From: an uncultured Lachnospiraceae bacterium
Lineage (GTDB): Bacteria; Bacillota; Clostridia; Lachnospirales; Lachnospiraceae
Length of the DNA stretch: 5,690 bases
Direction of reading: 5' to 3'
Assembly: GCA_902796045.1 (NCBI GenBank)
Contig: CADBNQ010000149.1
Span: forward strand, 1 to 5,690
Below are positions 1 through 5,690 of the stretch, in pieces. The first letter of the stretch is position 1; every line of letters starts with the position of its first letter. The position numbers and the translations under genes are program-made. The notes under the pieces are model-generated. The model did no database searches. It was not told the DNA's origin and saw only the letters and a list, made by a program, of their open reading frames with translations.

Positions 1-1
1 G

Positions 2-127
2 ATCACTTTCAAATACAAGAAGATGAAAGTCTCCGGCTGCAAGGCCAAGGCAGTGAAGAAACAGCAGTGGGCTTTGCAGAACATGGACAAGTATCAGTCA
101 TCTGTATTAGATGAATTACTGTTCTGA
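2..127 (+). CDS. C-terminal end of an unrecognised Lys-rich protein (5' partial)
   Basis: A reading frame is open from the window edge to TGA at 125-127 and gives 41 residues, beginning ITFKYKKMKVSGCKAKAVKK and ending SVLDELLF. About two thirds of its codons end in G or C, as in the clear genes here. The other two forward frames stop earlier, which makes this the best coding choice. The first part is basic and could form beta strands. The end looks helical and acidic/hydrophobic. I do not recognise the family and no function can be given from this fragment. It lies 43 bases upstream of trmO on the same strand with no convincing terminator between them, so they may be co-transcribed. It could also be a chance open frame, because only the tail is visible. 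Confidence 0.45.
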   Translation: MTFKYKKMKVSGCKAKAVKKQQWALQNMDKYQSSVLDELLF

Positions 128-158
128 TGCTGCCTCCGGCTTATTCGAAAATACTTTT

Positions 159-163
159 GGGAG
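159..163 (+). promoter_or_regulatory. Ribosome binding site of trmO
   Basis: GGGAG lies 7 bases before the ATG at 171. It decides the start among three in-frame candidates. The ATG at 165 would be only 1 base away from it. The ATG at 111 has no purine-rich site at the right distance and would overlap the upstream reading frame. Confidence 0.65.
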
Positions 164-170
164 TATGAAG

Positions 171-878
171 ATGAATAAAAAAACCATCTCACCTATCGCC
201 TATATACATACAGATTATCCTTCCAGATTCGGGATCCCCCGCCAGTGCGGCCTTGTTGAGAATGAGGGAACCATCGTGTTCGAGGAGGCCTATCGCAGTC
301 CGGACTTTGTCAGGGAGCTTGATGGATATTCTCATATCTGGCTGATATGGGGATTTTCCGAGAATGAAGCAGAAGGCTGGCAGCCAACCGTGAGGCCGCC
401 CAGACTTGGGGGCAGCAGGAGTGTCGGTGTATTCGCTTCCCGGTCTCCCTTCCGGCCCAATGGCCTTGGATTAAGCGTGGTGAGGCTGTTGAAGGTTGAT
501 ATGGAGGATGGAAGCTCCGGGTCTGTACCCATCCTGCATGTATCGGGTGCAGACCTGATGGATCGGACACCAATCTATGACATCAAGCCCTACATGCCGT
601 CTTCTGATTCTGTTCCGGAGGCCTCAGCCGGCTATGCCAGAACCGCAAAGGATCAACACCTTGAAGTGCAGTGCCGCCCTGACCTTGTGGACCTGATCCC
701 CGAAGGAAAAAGAAAAGCCTTGTTTGAAAGCCTGGCTCTTGATCCCAGATCGCCTTACCAGAAGGATACTGACAGGGCCTTCTGTATGGGCTATGCAGGT
801 CTGGATGTTCGATTTCAGGTAGAAGGGAATACGCTGACTGTGCTTGAAGTGGTTCCGGCCCAGAGGGGAGGAAAGTGA
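171..878 (+). CDS. trmO: tRNA (N6-threonylcarbamoyladenosine(37)-N6)-methyltransferase TrmO
   Basis: This is a 235-residue protein of the TrmO/TsaA (UPF0066, YaeB) family. The family uses S-adenosylmethionine to methylate N6 of t6A at position 37 of certain tRNAs, giving m6t6A next to the anticodon in the cytoplasm. The N-terminal TsaA beta-barrel domain covers roughly residues 5-145. Family motifs are visible: PIAYIHTDYPSRFGIPRQ (8-25), the D-G-Y-S-H-I-W block (51-57), GVFASRSPFRPNGLGLS (86-102) and DRTPIYDIKPY (131-141). The small C-terminal domain carries DPRSPYQ (191-197). The length matches E. coli TrmO (235). The ATG at 171 is chosen because GGGAG lies 7 bases upstream and the TsaA domain begins right after it. 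An in-frame ATG at 111 would add 20 residues unlike the family and overlap the upstream frame. The stop TGA overlaps the ATG of the following peptidase gene by one base, implying coupled translation. Family assignment is firm; activity is inferred. Confidence 0.93.
   Translation: MNKKTISPIAYIHTDYPSRFGIPRQCGLVENEGTIVFEEAYRSPDFVRELDGYSHIWLIWGFSENEAEGWQPTVRPPRLGGSRSVGVFASRSPFRPNGLGLSVVRLLKVDMEDGSSGSVPILHVSGADLMDRTPIYDIKPYMPSSDSVPEASAGYARTAKDQHLEVQCRPDLVDLIPEGKRKALFESLALDPRSPYQKDTDRAFCMGYAGLDVRFQVEGNTLTVLEVVPAQRGGK
867..871 (+). promoter_or_regulatory. Ribosome binding site of the C1 peptidase gene, inside the trmO end
   Basis: GGAGG sits within the last codons of trmO, 6 bases before ATG 878 and only 3 bases before an in-frame GTG at 875. 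The spacing favours ATG 878 as the start. That start gives a one-base TGATG overlap with the trmO stop. Confidence 0.75.
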
Positions 879-3094
879 TGAAAAGAAAGGGATTGAAGCA
901 GCAATTGAATCAGAAACTGAAACACTTTTCTGCAGTTTTGCTTTTAGCAGTTCTGATACTCAGCCTTTGTGCATGCGGCAGCAGTAAGGGCGGAACCGGC
1001 AGGGATCAGGCTGTCGAACAGACGACCGGGGCAGCGGCTGAATCGGAGAAGAGTGAAGATTTTGATCCGCTCTTTTATCTGGGACATGAGCTGGAGAAGT
1101 CTTCAGATCATCTCCTGAAGACAGGAGAGGATGTGGATGATATCTATTCAGAACTGATCTGGACATCTGTTGCGGATACTTTTCCCTCTCGTTTTGATCT
1201 CCGTGAACGTGGAACCGTGACTCCTGTTAAGTCACAGAATCCCTGGGGAACCTGCTGGAGCTTCGCTACGATTGCGGCAAGTGAAACCAGTATATTGAAT
1301 TCTCTTGGCCTGACAATGGATTCCTACCGGGAAAAATATGGGGAGGACCTTGATCTGTCCGAAAGGCATCTGGCCTGGTTCACCACAAAAGCCCTGCCGG
1401 AGCTCAGTGAGTATCCATCGGGCAAATACCCCTATGAACCGGCCCAGCCGGGAGAGGGACTGCATCTCCTGGAGGAGGATGATAATGAACCGCTCAATGC
1501 AGGCGGCAATTATTTTCTTTCAGCCACCAGCCTGTCAGCCGGTATCGGGATCCTGAAAGAAAAATATGCGCCATATACCAATAACGAAGGCAGCACGAAC
1601 ATATCAGGAGACTGGAGTCTCCCGGAGAAAGACCGCTATGCCGTATCCTATGAGCTGAAAGATGCCAGCATCCTTCCTTCACCAGCTTCCGTTGACGGAA
1701 AGGGTAATTACCTGTATCGTCCTGCCGCAACCGAAGCTGTGAAAACAGAGCTTCTTGCCGGACGTGCCGTAGGGATCTGCTTTTACGCAGATAGTTCCAT
1801 GCCGGACCTCTCTAAGGAAGAGAAACGCAAAATCCTTAAGAGAAATCTGAAAGGCTACACTAACGTATCAGAAGAAGAGAAAGCTTACTATATTGATGTC
1901 CGTTCGGGCTTTATTGAAACCGATGACCTCTCTTCAGAGGAATTGGGCAAACTGATCCGGCTGAGACTTCGCATGAACCATTTGCCGGAGTCTTTCTATG
2001 ATGTGTCCAGATATGACCACGATCAGCTGGCGGAGATTCTGATGAGCGATGCTTTCGGAAAGAGCTATGAGGAGATTGCTGCATACGCTCATCAGGAAAC
2101 ATATATGACTTTTATCGGATCCGATCCTGTGACGTATGCGCAATATACCTATAAGGACAGGTATCCCAACCATTCTGTGACAGTCGTTGGATGGGATGAC
2201 AGCTTCTCTGCAGAGAACTGGCCAGAAGACCGCCGTCCTCCTGCAGACGGTGCCTGGATTGTAAAAAACAGCTGGGGCACTGATTGGGGGAACGATGGAT
2301 ATTTCATGCTTTCTTATTATGATAAGTCACTGTGCGGGATCGGAACCTTTGAGTATGTTGTGTCAGATGAGAATCAGAACATGGACTATCTGAATATCCT
2401 CGAGTATGACAATATGCCCTCAGAGATCATCAGTTCGACCCTTTTTGACGCACCTGTTTACGCAGCCAATGTCTTTTCAGTGGATAAAGAAAGTGTTCTG
2501 GAGTACGTTTCTGCCATGACCGGTGACCTGAATACGACAGTCACTGCGTCCATTTATCTGCTGGACAAGGACGCAGAAGAGCCCACAGACGGAAAGCTTT
2601 TGGAGAGTGTCACTGAAACTTTCAGGTTCGCAGGCTATCATCGACTGACTCTCAGTGACAAGCTGCTTCTCCCTGAAGGAAGCCGTTTCAGTGTTGTGAT
2701 CATGGAGAATGTTCCTGTAGAAAATGGCAGAAAGTTTGCACTGGTCAATACCAGCAGTTTGAATGAAGAAGGTGCGAAATCTTTTAACGATCGATATAAG
2801 GATGAGGGTCGATCTGTCAAGCGGTACGCCAAAGGCGTCGTCAATCCCGGTGAAAGCTATGTCAGCTTTGAATCAGGGAAATGGTCAGACTGGTCGGAAG
2901 CGATATCCGCTTTTAAAAATATGGGATCAAATAGCTATATGTCCTATGATAACCTGCCAGTCAAAGCATATCTATATCCCTGTGAACAGGTTAAGAAGGT
3001 CCATGATCTGTCCAGACCGATACCGACCGAGGGCGGAACAGCGGCTGTCTGTCCGAAGGATGGATATACGTTGATCGACCTTACAGGGAAATAG
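878..3094 (+). CDS. Secreted lipoprotein, papain-family (C1) cysteine peptidase with lectin-like domain
   Basis: This is a 738-residue surface protein. A basic N-terminus and hydrophobic core (about 18-30) end in a lipobox-like LCAC with Cys33 as the probable lipidated residue, so it should be anchored to the outer face of the membrane. An acidic linker (35-95) follows. The peptidase C1 domain starts near FPSRFDLR (102-109). It shows the oxyanion-hole Gln120, catalytic Cys126 in NPWGTCWSF, His432 in NHSVTVVGWDD and Asn464 in VKNSWGTDWG. The whole catalytic set is present, so it is probably active. From about residue 525 to 702 is a beta-rich region (YAANVFSV, FAGYHRLTL, NPGESYVSF) like the lectin-like domain that follows C1 domains in clostridial surface proteases such as Cwp84. 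A charged segment of about 100 residues (309-411) is inserted between Cys and His. The tail holds Cys702 and Cys725. ATG 878 is preferred over GTG 875 by ribosome-site spacing. The substrate is unknown; cell-wall protein processing or peptide scavenging are both possible. Confidence 0.9.
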   Translation: MKRKGLKQQLNQKLKHFSAVLLLAVLILSLCACGSSKGGTGRDQAVEQTTGAAAESEKSEDFDPLFYLGHELEKSSDHLLKTGEDVDDIYSELIWTSVADTFPSRFDLRERGTVTPVKSQNPWGTCWSFATIAASETSILNSLGLTMDSYREKYGEDLDLSERHLAWFTTKALPELSEYPSGKYPYEPAQPGEGLHLLEEDDNEPLNAGGNYFLSATSLSAGIGILKEKYAPYTNNEGSTNISGDWSLPEKDRYAVSYELKDASILPSPASVDGKGNYLYRPAATEAVKTELLAGRAVGICFYADSSMPDLSKEEKRKILKRNLKGYTNVSEEEKAYYIDVRSGFIETDDLSSEELGKLIRLRLRMNHLPESFYDVSRYDHDQLAEILMSDAFGKSYEEIAAYAHQETYMTFIGSDPVTYAQYTYKDRYPNHSVTVVGWDDSFSAENWPEDRRPPADGAWIVKNSWGTDWGNDGYFMLSYYDKSLCGIGTFEYVVSDENQNMDYLNILEYDNMPSEIISSTLFDAPVYAANVFSVDKESVLEYVSAMTGDLNTTVTASIYLLDKDAEEPTDGKLLESVTETFRFAGYHRLTLSDKLLLPEGSRFSVVIMENVPVENGRKFALVNTSSLNEEGAKSFNDRYKDEGRSVKRYAKGVVNPGESYVSFESGKWSDWSEAISAFKNMGSNSYMSYDNLPVKAYLYPCEQVKKVHDLSRPIPTEGGTAAVCPKDGYTLIDLTGK

Positions 3095-3096
3095 GC

Positions 3097-3129
3097 AAAG
3101 AGGACTGGCTTTAGCTACAGACTCTTTTT
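3097..3129. terminator. Possible bidirectional terminator between convergent genes
   Basis: AAAGAG (3097-3102) can pair with CTCTTT (3122-3127). Inside this, CTG (3105-3107) pairs with CAG (3118-3120), and GC (3108-3109) pairs with GC (3114-3115) around a TTTA loop. Small internal bulges interrupt the stem. On the + strand it runs into a TTTTT tract (3125-3129), as expected for the end of the peptidase operon. On the - strand the tract is only TTT, so it would be weaker for the transporter. The hairpin covers the transporter's stop codon and last few codons. The pairing was found by eye and its stability was not calculated. Confidence 0.42.
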
Positions 3130-4896
3130 CGGAGGGAGATCTTCCTCATGTCCGTACAGCCACTCTGCTTCAGCCAGCTTCTCATGGTTGAGATCGGAAT
3201 CCTTGTAATCGTAATCCTCCACACCTTCCAGCTGATAAGGCTTCTCCAGACCGGCATCACTGAGGGCAAAGGTGATCCTTCTCCTCATGACGCCTGAATT
3301 GATCAGGTCCTCAAAGCCCTTGGCTCTGATCATGTCATTCAGGGAATGGTCATGCTCGGTAATATAAAACTTTATGCCTCGTTTCTTCAGTTTGTCGATG
3401 AGGATGACCAGCCTGTCCAGGGCGGTGATATCGATATTTCCGATGCCTCTGGCATCGATGATGATTTGCCGGGTATCCGGTTTGATGGCAGAGAGGATGT
3501 CATTCTCGAATCTGTCAATGTTGGCAAAAAAGAGGTTGCCGCTGAAGCGGTAGATCAGGGTATGCCTGATGGGATAGGAATGCCTGTTGCGGCTGATGGA
3601 GTGATAATTGCCCTGACCCGGTATCCTGCCTACGAAAGTTCTCGGCGGGTTCACACTTCTGACTGCGATTTCCCCAAAGGACAAAAAGCAGCCGATGACG
3701 ACACCTTTAATGGTTCCGAATAAGAGGACGCCGAAAAAGGAAACCAGGAAGATCAGGGATTCATTTTTGCTGTATCTGACCAGCCGCACGAACATATCCA
3801 CTTCCATGATATTCATCAGAGCTGAGATGACGATGGCAGTCAATACCGGCACAGGCATGAACCTGAGCAGGGGGGTGCCGAACAAAAGGATCAGGGCCAT
3901 GGTCAGAGCTGCCGAGACAGACATGATCTGGGACCGTCCCTTGTAAGAATCCGCGATGCCGCTTCTGGACACAGAGCCGTTTACCGGGCAGCAGCCCACC
4001 AGGGAGGCGGCCAGGTTCATGGCAGAGTAGGCCAGAAGCTCTCTATTATTGTCGATGACATCATCATATTTTGAGGCATAAGACTGGGTGGCCAACAGGG
4101 TCTGGGCCATAATGACAGCGGAGATACTGACGACTTCCACAGCCAGACTGTAGATGTTCCGGCTGCTCAGCAGGCGCAGGTTTGGCAGGTGCAGTCCTGG
4201 AAGACCAGGCATTACCTCAGGAAGCAGTTTTACACCGTGAGAGTCCAATTTAAAGAAGACCTGAAGCAGGAGACCGCCCAGAAGTAATAGGACAGACATA
4301 GGCACCTTGGGGATGACTTTTTTAGAAATCATGAGAATCAGAATAGTTCCGAATCCCAAAACGGCTGCCAGGGGGTTGAAGGAAGAGCTTTCCCGGCAGA
4401 TGTTCAGGAGAAGGGCGGGCAGCTGACCGCTTGAAGGGGAGCCGCCGTAGAGCTTGGGAACCTGCATGAGGATGATGGTTGCGGCGACGCCGGAGATGAA
4501 TCCACCCATGACCGGCATGGAGATATATTTGACTACTCGGCCTGCCTTCAGCAGATAGAATATGAGGAAGCAGAGGGCCACAAGGAAGGAAATCAGTGGA
4601 ACCAAAGCCAGAGCTTCGGGTGATTCAGCCTTGATGGAAAAGGCCGCAAGCAGGCCTCCCACCATGGCAGCCGGCATGGCATCCACTCCCACGATAAACT
4701 GCGGAGAAGTGGTGATCAGCCCGTAACACAGGATGGGCAGCAGGGATCCATAGAGACCATAGATGGCCGGGAGGCCTGCGATCTGTGCATAGCCCATGGA
4801 GATGGGGATGGAAACCAGAGCGATGACCACTCCCACCAGGGCGTCGTGGATGGGGTTTTGGATGGAGTGATTTTTAAAGGCTGACCAGATTGTCAT
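3115..4896 (-). CDS. SulP/SLC26-family anion transporter with C-terminal STAS domain
   Basis: This is a 593-residue membrane protein of the SulP family. These are transporters or exchangers for inorganic anions such as sulfate or bicarbonate, or for organic anions. The membrane domain spans about residues 15-412 with around a dozen or more hydrophobic segments. It includes the family signature near the first helix (PISMGYAQIAGLPAIYGLYG, 31-50) and the NRELLAYSAMNLAASLVG and CCPVNGSVSRS block (284-312). A cytoplasmic STAS domain (about 440-548) follows: YRFSGNLFFANIDRF (449-463), then DARGIGNIDITALDRL (481-496). The charged tail (549-593) is rich in Asp, Glu and Lys. Size and architecture are those of a full-length family member. 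The start is supported by GAGGA six bases upstream. The gene is alone on this strand, convergent with the peptidase and divergent from the debranching gene. Substrate cannot be told from sequence by eye, so no symbol is given. Confidence 0.93.
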   Translation of the reverse strand: MTIWSAFKNHSIQNPIHDALVGVVIALVSIPISMGYAQIAGLPAIYGLYGSLLPILCYGLITTSPQFIVGVDAMPAAMVGGLLAAFSIKAESPEALALVPLISFLVALCFLIFYLLKAGRVVKYISMPVMGGFISGVAATIILMQVPKLYGGSPSSGQLPALLLNICRESSSFNPLAAVLGFGTILILMISKKVIPKVPMSVLLLLGGLLLQVFFKLDSHGVKLLPEVMPGLPGLHLPNLRLLSSRNIYSLAVEVVSISAVIMAQTLLATQSYASKYDDVIDNNRELLAYSAMNLAASLVGCCPVNGSVSRSGIADSYKGRSQIMSVSAALTMALILLFGTPLLRFMPVPVLTAIVISALMNIMEVDMFVRLVRYSKNESLIFLVSFFGVLLFGTIKGVVIGCFLSFGEIAVRSVNPPRTFVGRIPGQGNYHSISRNRHSYPIRHTLIYRFSGNLFFANIDRFENDILSAIKPDTRQIIIDARGIGNIDITALDRLVILIDKLKKRGIKFYITEHDHSLNDMIRAKGFEDLINSGVMRRRITFALSDAGLEKPYQLEGVEDYDYKDSDLNHEKLAEAEWLYGHEEDLPPKKSL

Positions 4897-4902
4897 AATG
4901 CA

Positions 4903-4907
4903 TCCTC
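4903..4907 (-). promoter_or_regulatory. Ribosome binding site of the SulP gene
   Basis: On the minus strand GAGGA lies 6 bases before the ATG whose first base is 4896. This confirms the start of the transporter. Confidence 0.7.
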
Positions 4908-4914
4908 AGGAAAT

Positions 4915-4943
4915 TTTATAGTTAATTTATGTGACAGTGTATA
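4915..4943 (-). promoter_or_regulatory. Candidate sigma-A type promoter for the SulP gene
   Basis: On the minus strand TATACA (4943-4938, four of six matches to TTGACA) and TATAAA (4920-4915, five of six to TATAAT) are 17 bases apart. Transcription would start near 4908 and give a leader of only about 12 bases, just enough to contain the ribosome site. The match is by eye in AT-rich DNA, where chance matches are common. Confidence 0.38.
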
Positions 4944-5026
4944 GAACCTCTTTTCTTTTTTATAGAAATATCCTACCACAAATAATGCCGCGGCACAATC
5001 ACACCGAGCTGATTTATACTCAGACG

Positions 5027-5032
5027 AGGAGG
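5027..5032 (+). promoter_or_regulatory. Strong ribosome binding site deciding a GTG start
   Basis: AGGAGG, a full match to the 16S anti-Shine-Dalgarno core, lies 7 bases before GTG 5040. No ATG is available at a suitable distance, so GTG is taken as the start of the debranching enzyme gene. Confidence 0.85.
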
Positions 5033-5039
5033 TATCACA

Positions 5040-5690
5040 GTGAAAAGAATTGATGAATTCCCAAGTCATGAACTGGAAGGATTGAAATACCGCCCCGGGA
5101 AAGCCCTGCCTTTTGGAGCCAGGATCCTGGATGACGGGACAGTGAATTTTTCAATTTATTCAAAGGATGCCACAGCATGTTCTCTTGTCCTGTATCATCT
5201 GGGTGAGGAAGAACCCTATCTGGAGATTCCCTTCACGGAGGAATTCCGGATCGGCAGTGTGTATTGCATGACGGTATTTGATCTGGACTGGGAAAACACC
5301 GAATACGGATACCGCTTTGACGGGCCCTACGACAAAGCAAAGGGTCTGGTGTATGACAAGACAAAGGTCCTCCTGGACCCCTATGCGAAATCAGTCTCCG
5401 GGCGTCCCATATGGGGGAAAGAGCCCGAAAACCAAGGGAGCTTCGTGCATCGCGGCCGGATTATCAGGGAAGATTATGACTGGGACGGGGATGTGCAGCT
5501 GAACATCCCTGCAGAAGACCTGGTGATCTATGAGCTTCATGTCCGGTCTTTTACAAAGGATCCTTCATCTGGTGTGCGCCATGCGGGAACATTCGCCGGC
5601 CTGGCAGAAAAAATCCCCTATCTGAAAGAGCTTGGAATCAACTGTGTAGAGCTTTTGCCCATATTTGCCTTTGATGAATTAGATAATCCC
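5040..5690 (+). CDS. GH13 glycogen debranching/isoamylase-type enzyme (3' partial)
   Basis: The first 217 residues of a GlgX/isoamylase/pullulanase-like enzyme are visible; the gene runs off the window. Such enzymes hydrolyse alpha-1,6 branch bonds of glycogen or related glucans, usually in the cytoplasm. There is no signal peptide, which fits an intracellular role. Residues about 20-100 form a CBM48-like N-terminal domain, with PFGARILDDGTVNFSIYS (24-41) and EYGYRFDGPY (88-97). The segment KVLLDPYAKSVSG (109-121) is typical of the debranching subfamily. The GH13 barrel begins at VIYELHVRSFTKDPSSGV (162-179) and continues through GTFAGLAEKIPYLKELG (183-199) to CVELLPI (202-208), a conserved strand of the family. 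Family members are usually around 700 residues, so the catalytic Asp/Glu residues lie beyond the edge. GlgX-like debranching is the best guess. A pullulanase-type specificity is not excluded, so no symbol is assigned. Confidence 0.88.
   Translation, partial: MKRIDEFPSHELEGLKYRPGKALPFGARILDDGTVNFSIYSKDATACSLVLYHLGEEEPYLEIPFTEEFRIGSVYCMTVFDLDWENTEYGYRFDGPYDKAKGLVYDKTKVLLDPYAKSVSGRPIWGKEPENQGSFVHRGRIIREDYDWDGDVQLNIPAEDLVIYELHVRSFTKDPSSGVRHAGTFAGLAEKIPYLKELGINCVELLPIFAFDELDNP

Larger units (their letters stand above)
4897..5039. other. Divergent intergenic region between SulP and debranching genes
   Basis: This 143-base stretch must hold promoters for both flanking genes, because nothing precedes them on either strand within it. 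The half nearer SulP is strongly AT-rich and includes a T-rich run (4951-4961). A GC-rich perfect 10-base palindrome, TGCCGCGGCA, lies at 4986-4995. On the + strand TATACT (5015-5020) is a good -10 match for the debranching gene, but the sequence 17 bases upstream (GGCACA) is a poor -35. I saw no riboswitch or catabolite-control (cre) site that I can support. Confidence 0.6.

Noticed and set aside
132..140. GCC-TCC-GGC inverted repeat before trmO as a terminator for the upstream frame
   Set aside because: The stem is only 3 base pairs and the following sequence (TTATTCG) is not a T-tract.
2763..3074. Forward 103-codon open frame inside the peptidase gene
   Set aside because: It is in a different frame from the conserved lectin-like domain and its translation shows no family features.
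3346..3946. Forward open frames (3346-3723 and 3695-3946) opposite the transporter
   Set aside because: They lie wholly antisense to a well-supported SulP gene, have no recognisable domain, and are explained by its codon usage.
4938..4966. Forward promoter TGTATA-17-TATAGA for the debranching gene
   Set aside because: Only three and four matches to the consensus hexamers, in AT-rich DNA, which is too weak to list.
5278..5502. Forward 74-codon open frame inside the debranching gene
   Set aside because: It overlaps the CBM48/GH13 frame, which has clear conserved motifs; this is a shadow frame.
1..5690. CRISPR array, tRNA or rRNA genes, insertion sequences, phage or defence genes
   Set aside because: No repeat-spacer pattern, no recognisable RNA gene, no transposase or terminal inverted repeats, and no defence-family domains were seen on either strand.

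Overview
The window looks like ordinary chromosome from a Firmicute, most likely a Lachnospiraceae-type Clostridia. The grounds are strong AGGAGG-like ribosome binding sites, mixed ATG and GTG starts, moderate GC with many G/C-ending codons, a lipoprotein papain-family peptidase with a lectin-like tail of the clostridial type, and a GlgX-like debranching enzyme of a kind common in gut Clostridia. This assignment is inference from style and families; there is no rRNA or other taxonomic marker here.

Layout. Positions 2-127 hold the tail of an unrecognised Lys-rich protein (+). After a 43-base gap comes trmO (171-878, +), a tRNA m6t6A methyltransferase. Its stop codon shares one base with the start of a 738-residue secreted lipoprotein of the C1 (papain-like) cysteine peptidase family (878-3094, +). 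These two genes form a translationally coupled pair. Twenty bases further on, the convergent gene for a SulP/SLC26-type anion transporter with a C-terminal STAS domain ends (3115-4896, -). A hairpin that could stop transcription from both sides lies over the junction. A 143-base AT-rich divergent intergenic region (4897-5039) separates the transporter from a GTG-started GH13 debranching enzyme/isoamylase-type gene (5040 to past the window end, +), of which 217 residues are visible.

The genes do not form one obvious pathway. trmO modifies tRNAs that read ANN codons in the cytoplasm, the peptidase acts outside the membrane, SulP moves anions, and the debranching enzyme handles alpha-glucans. 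The most unusual element is a roughly 100-residue charged helical insertion between the catalytic Cys and His of the peptidase. I found no tRNA, rRNA, CRISPR array, insertion sequence, phage gene or clear defence system, and nothing that amounts to a convincing new system.
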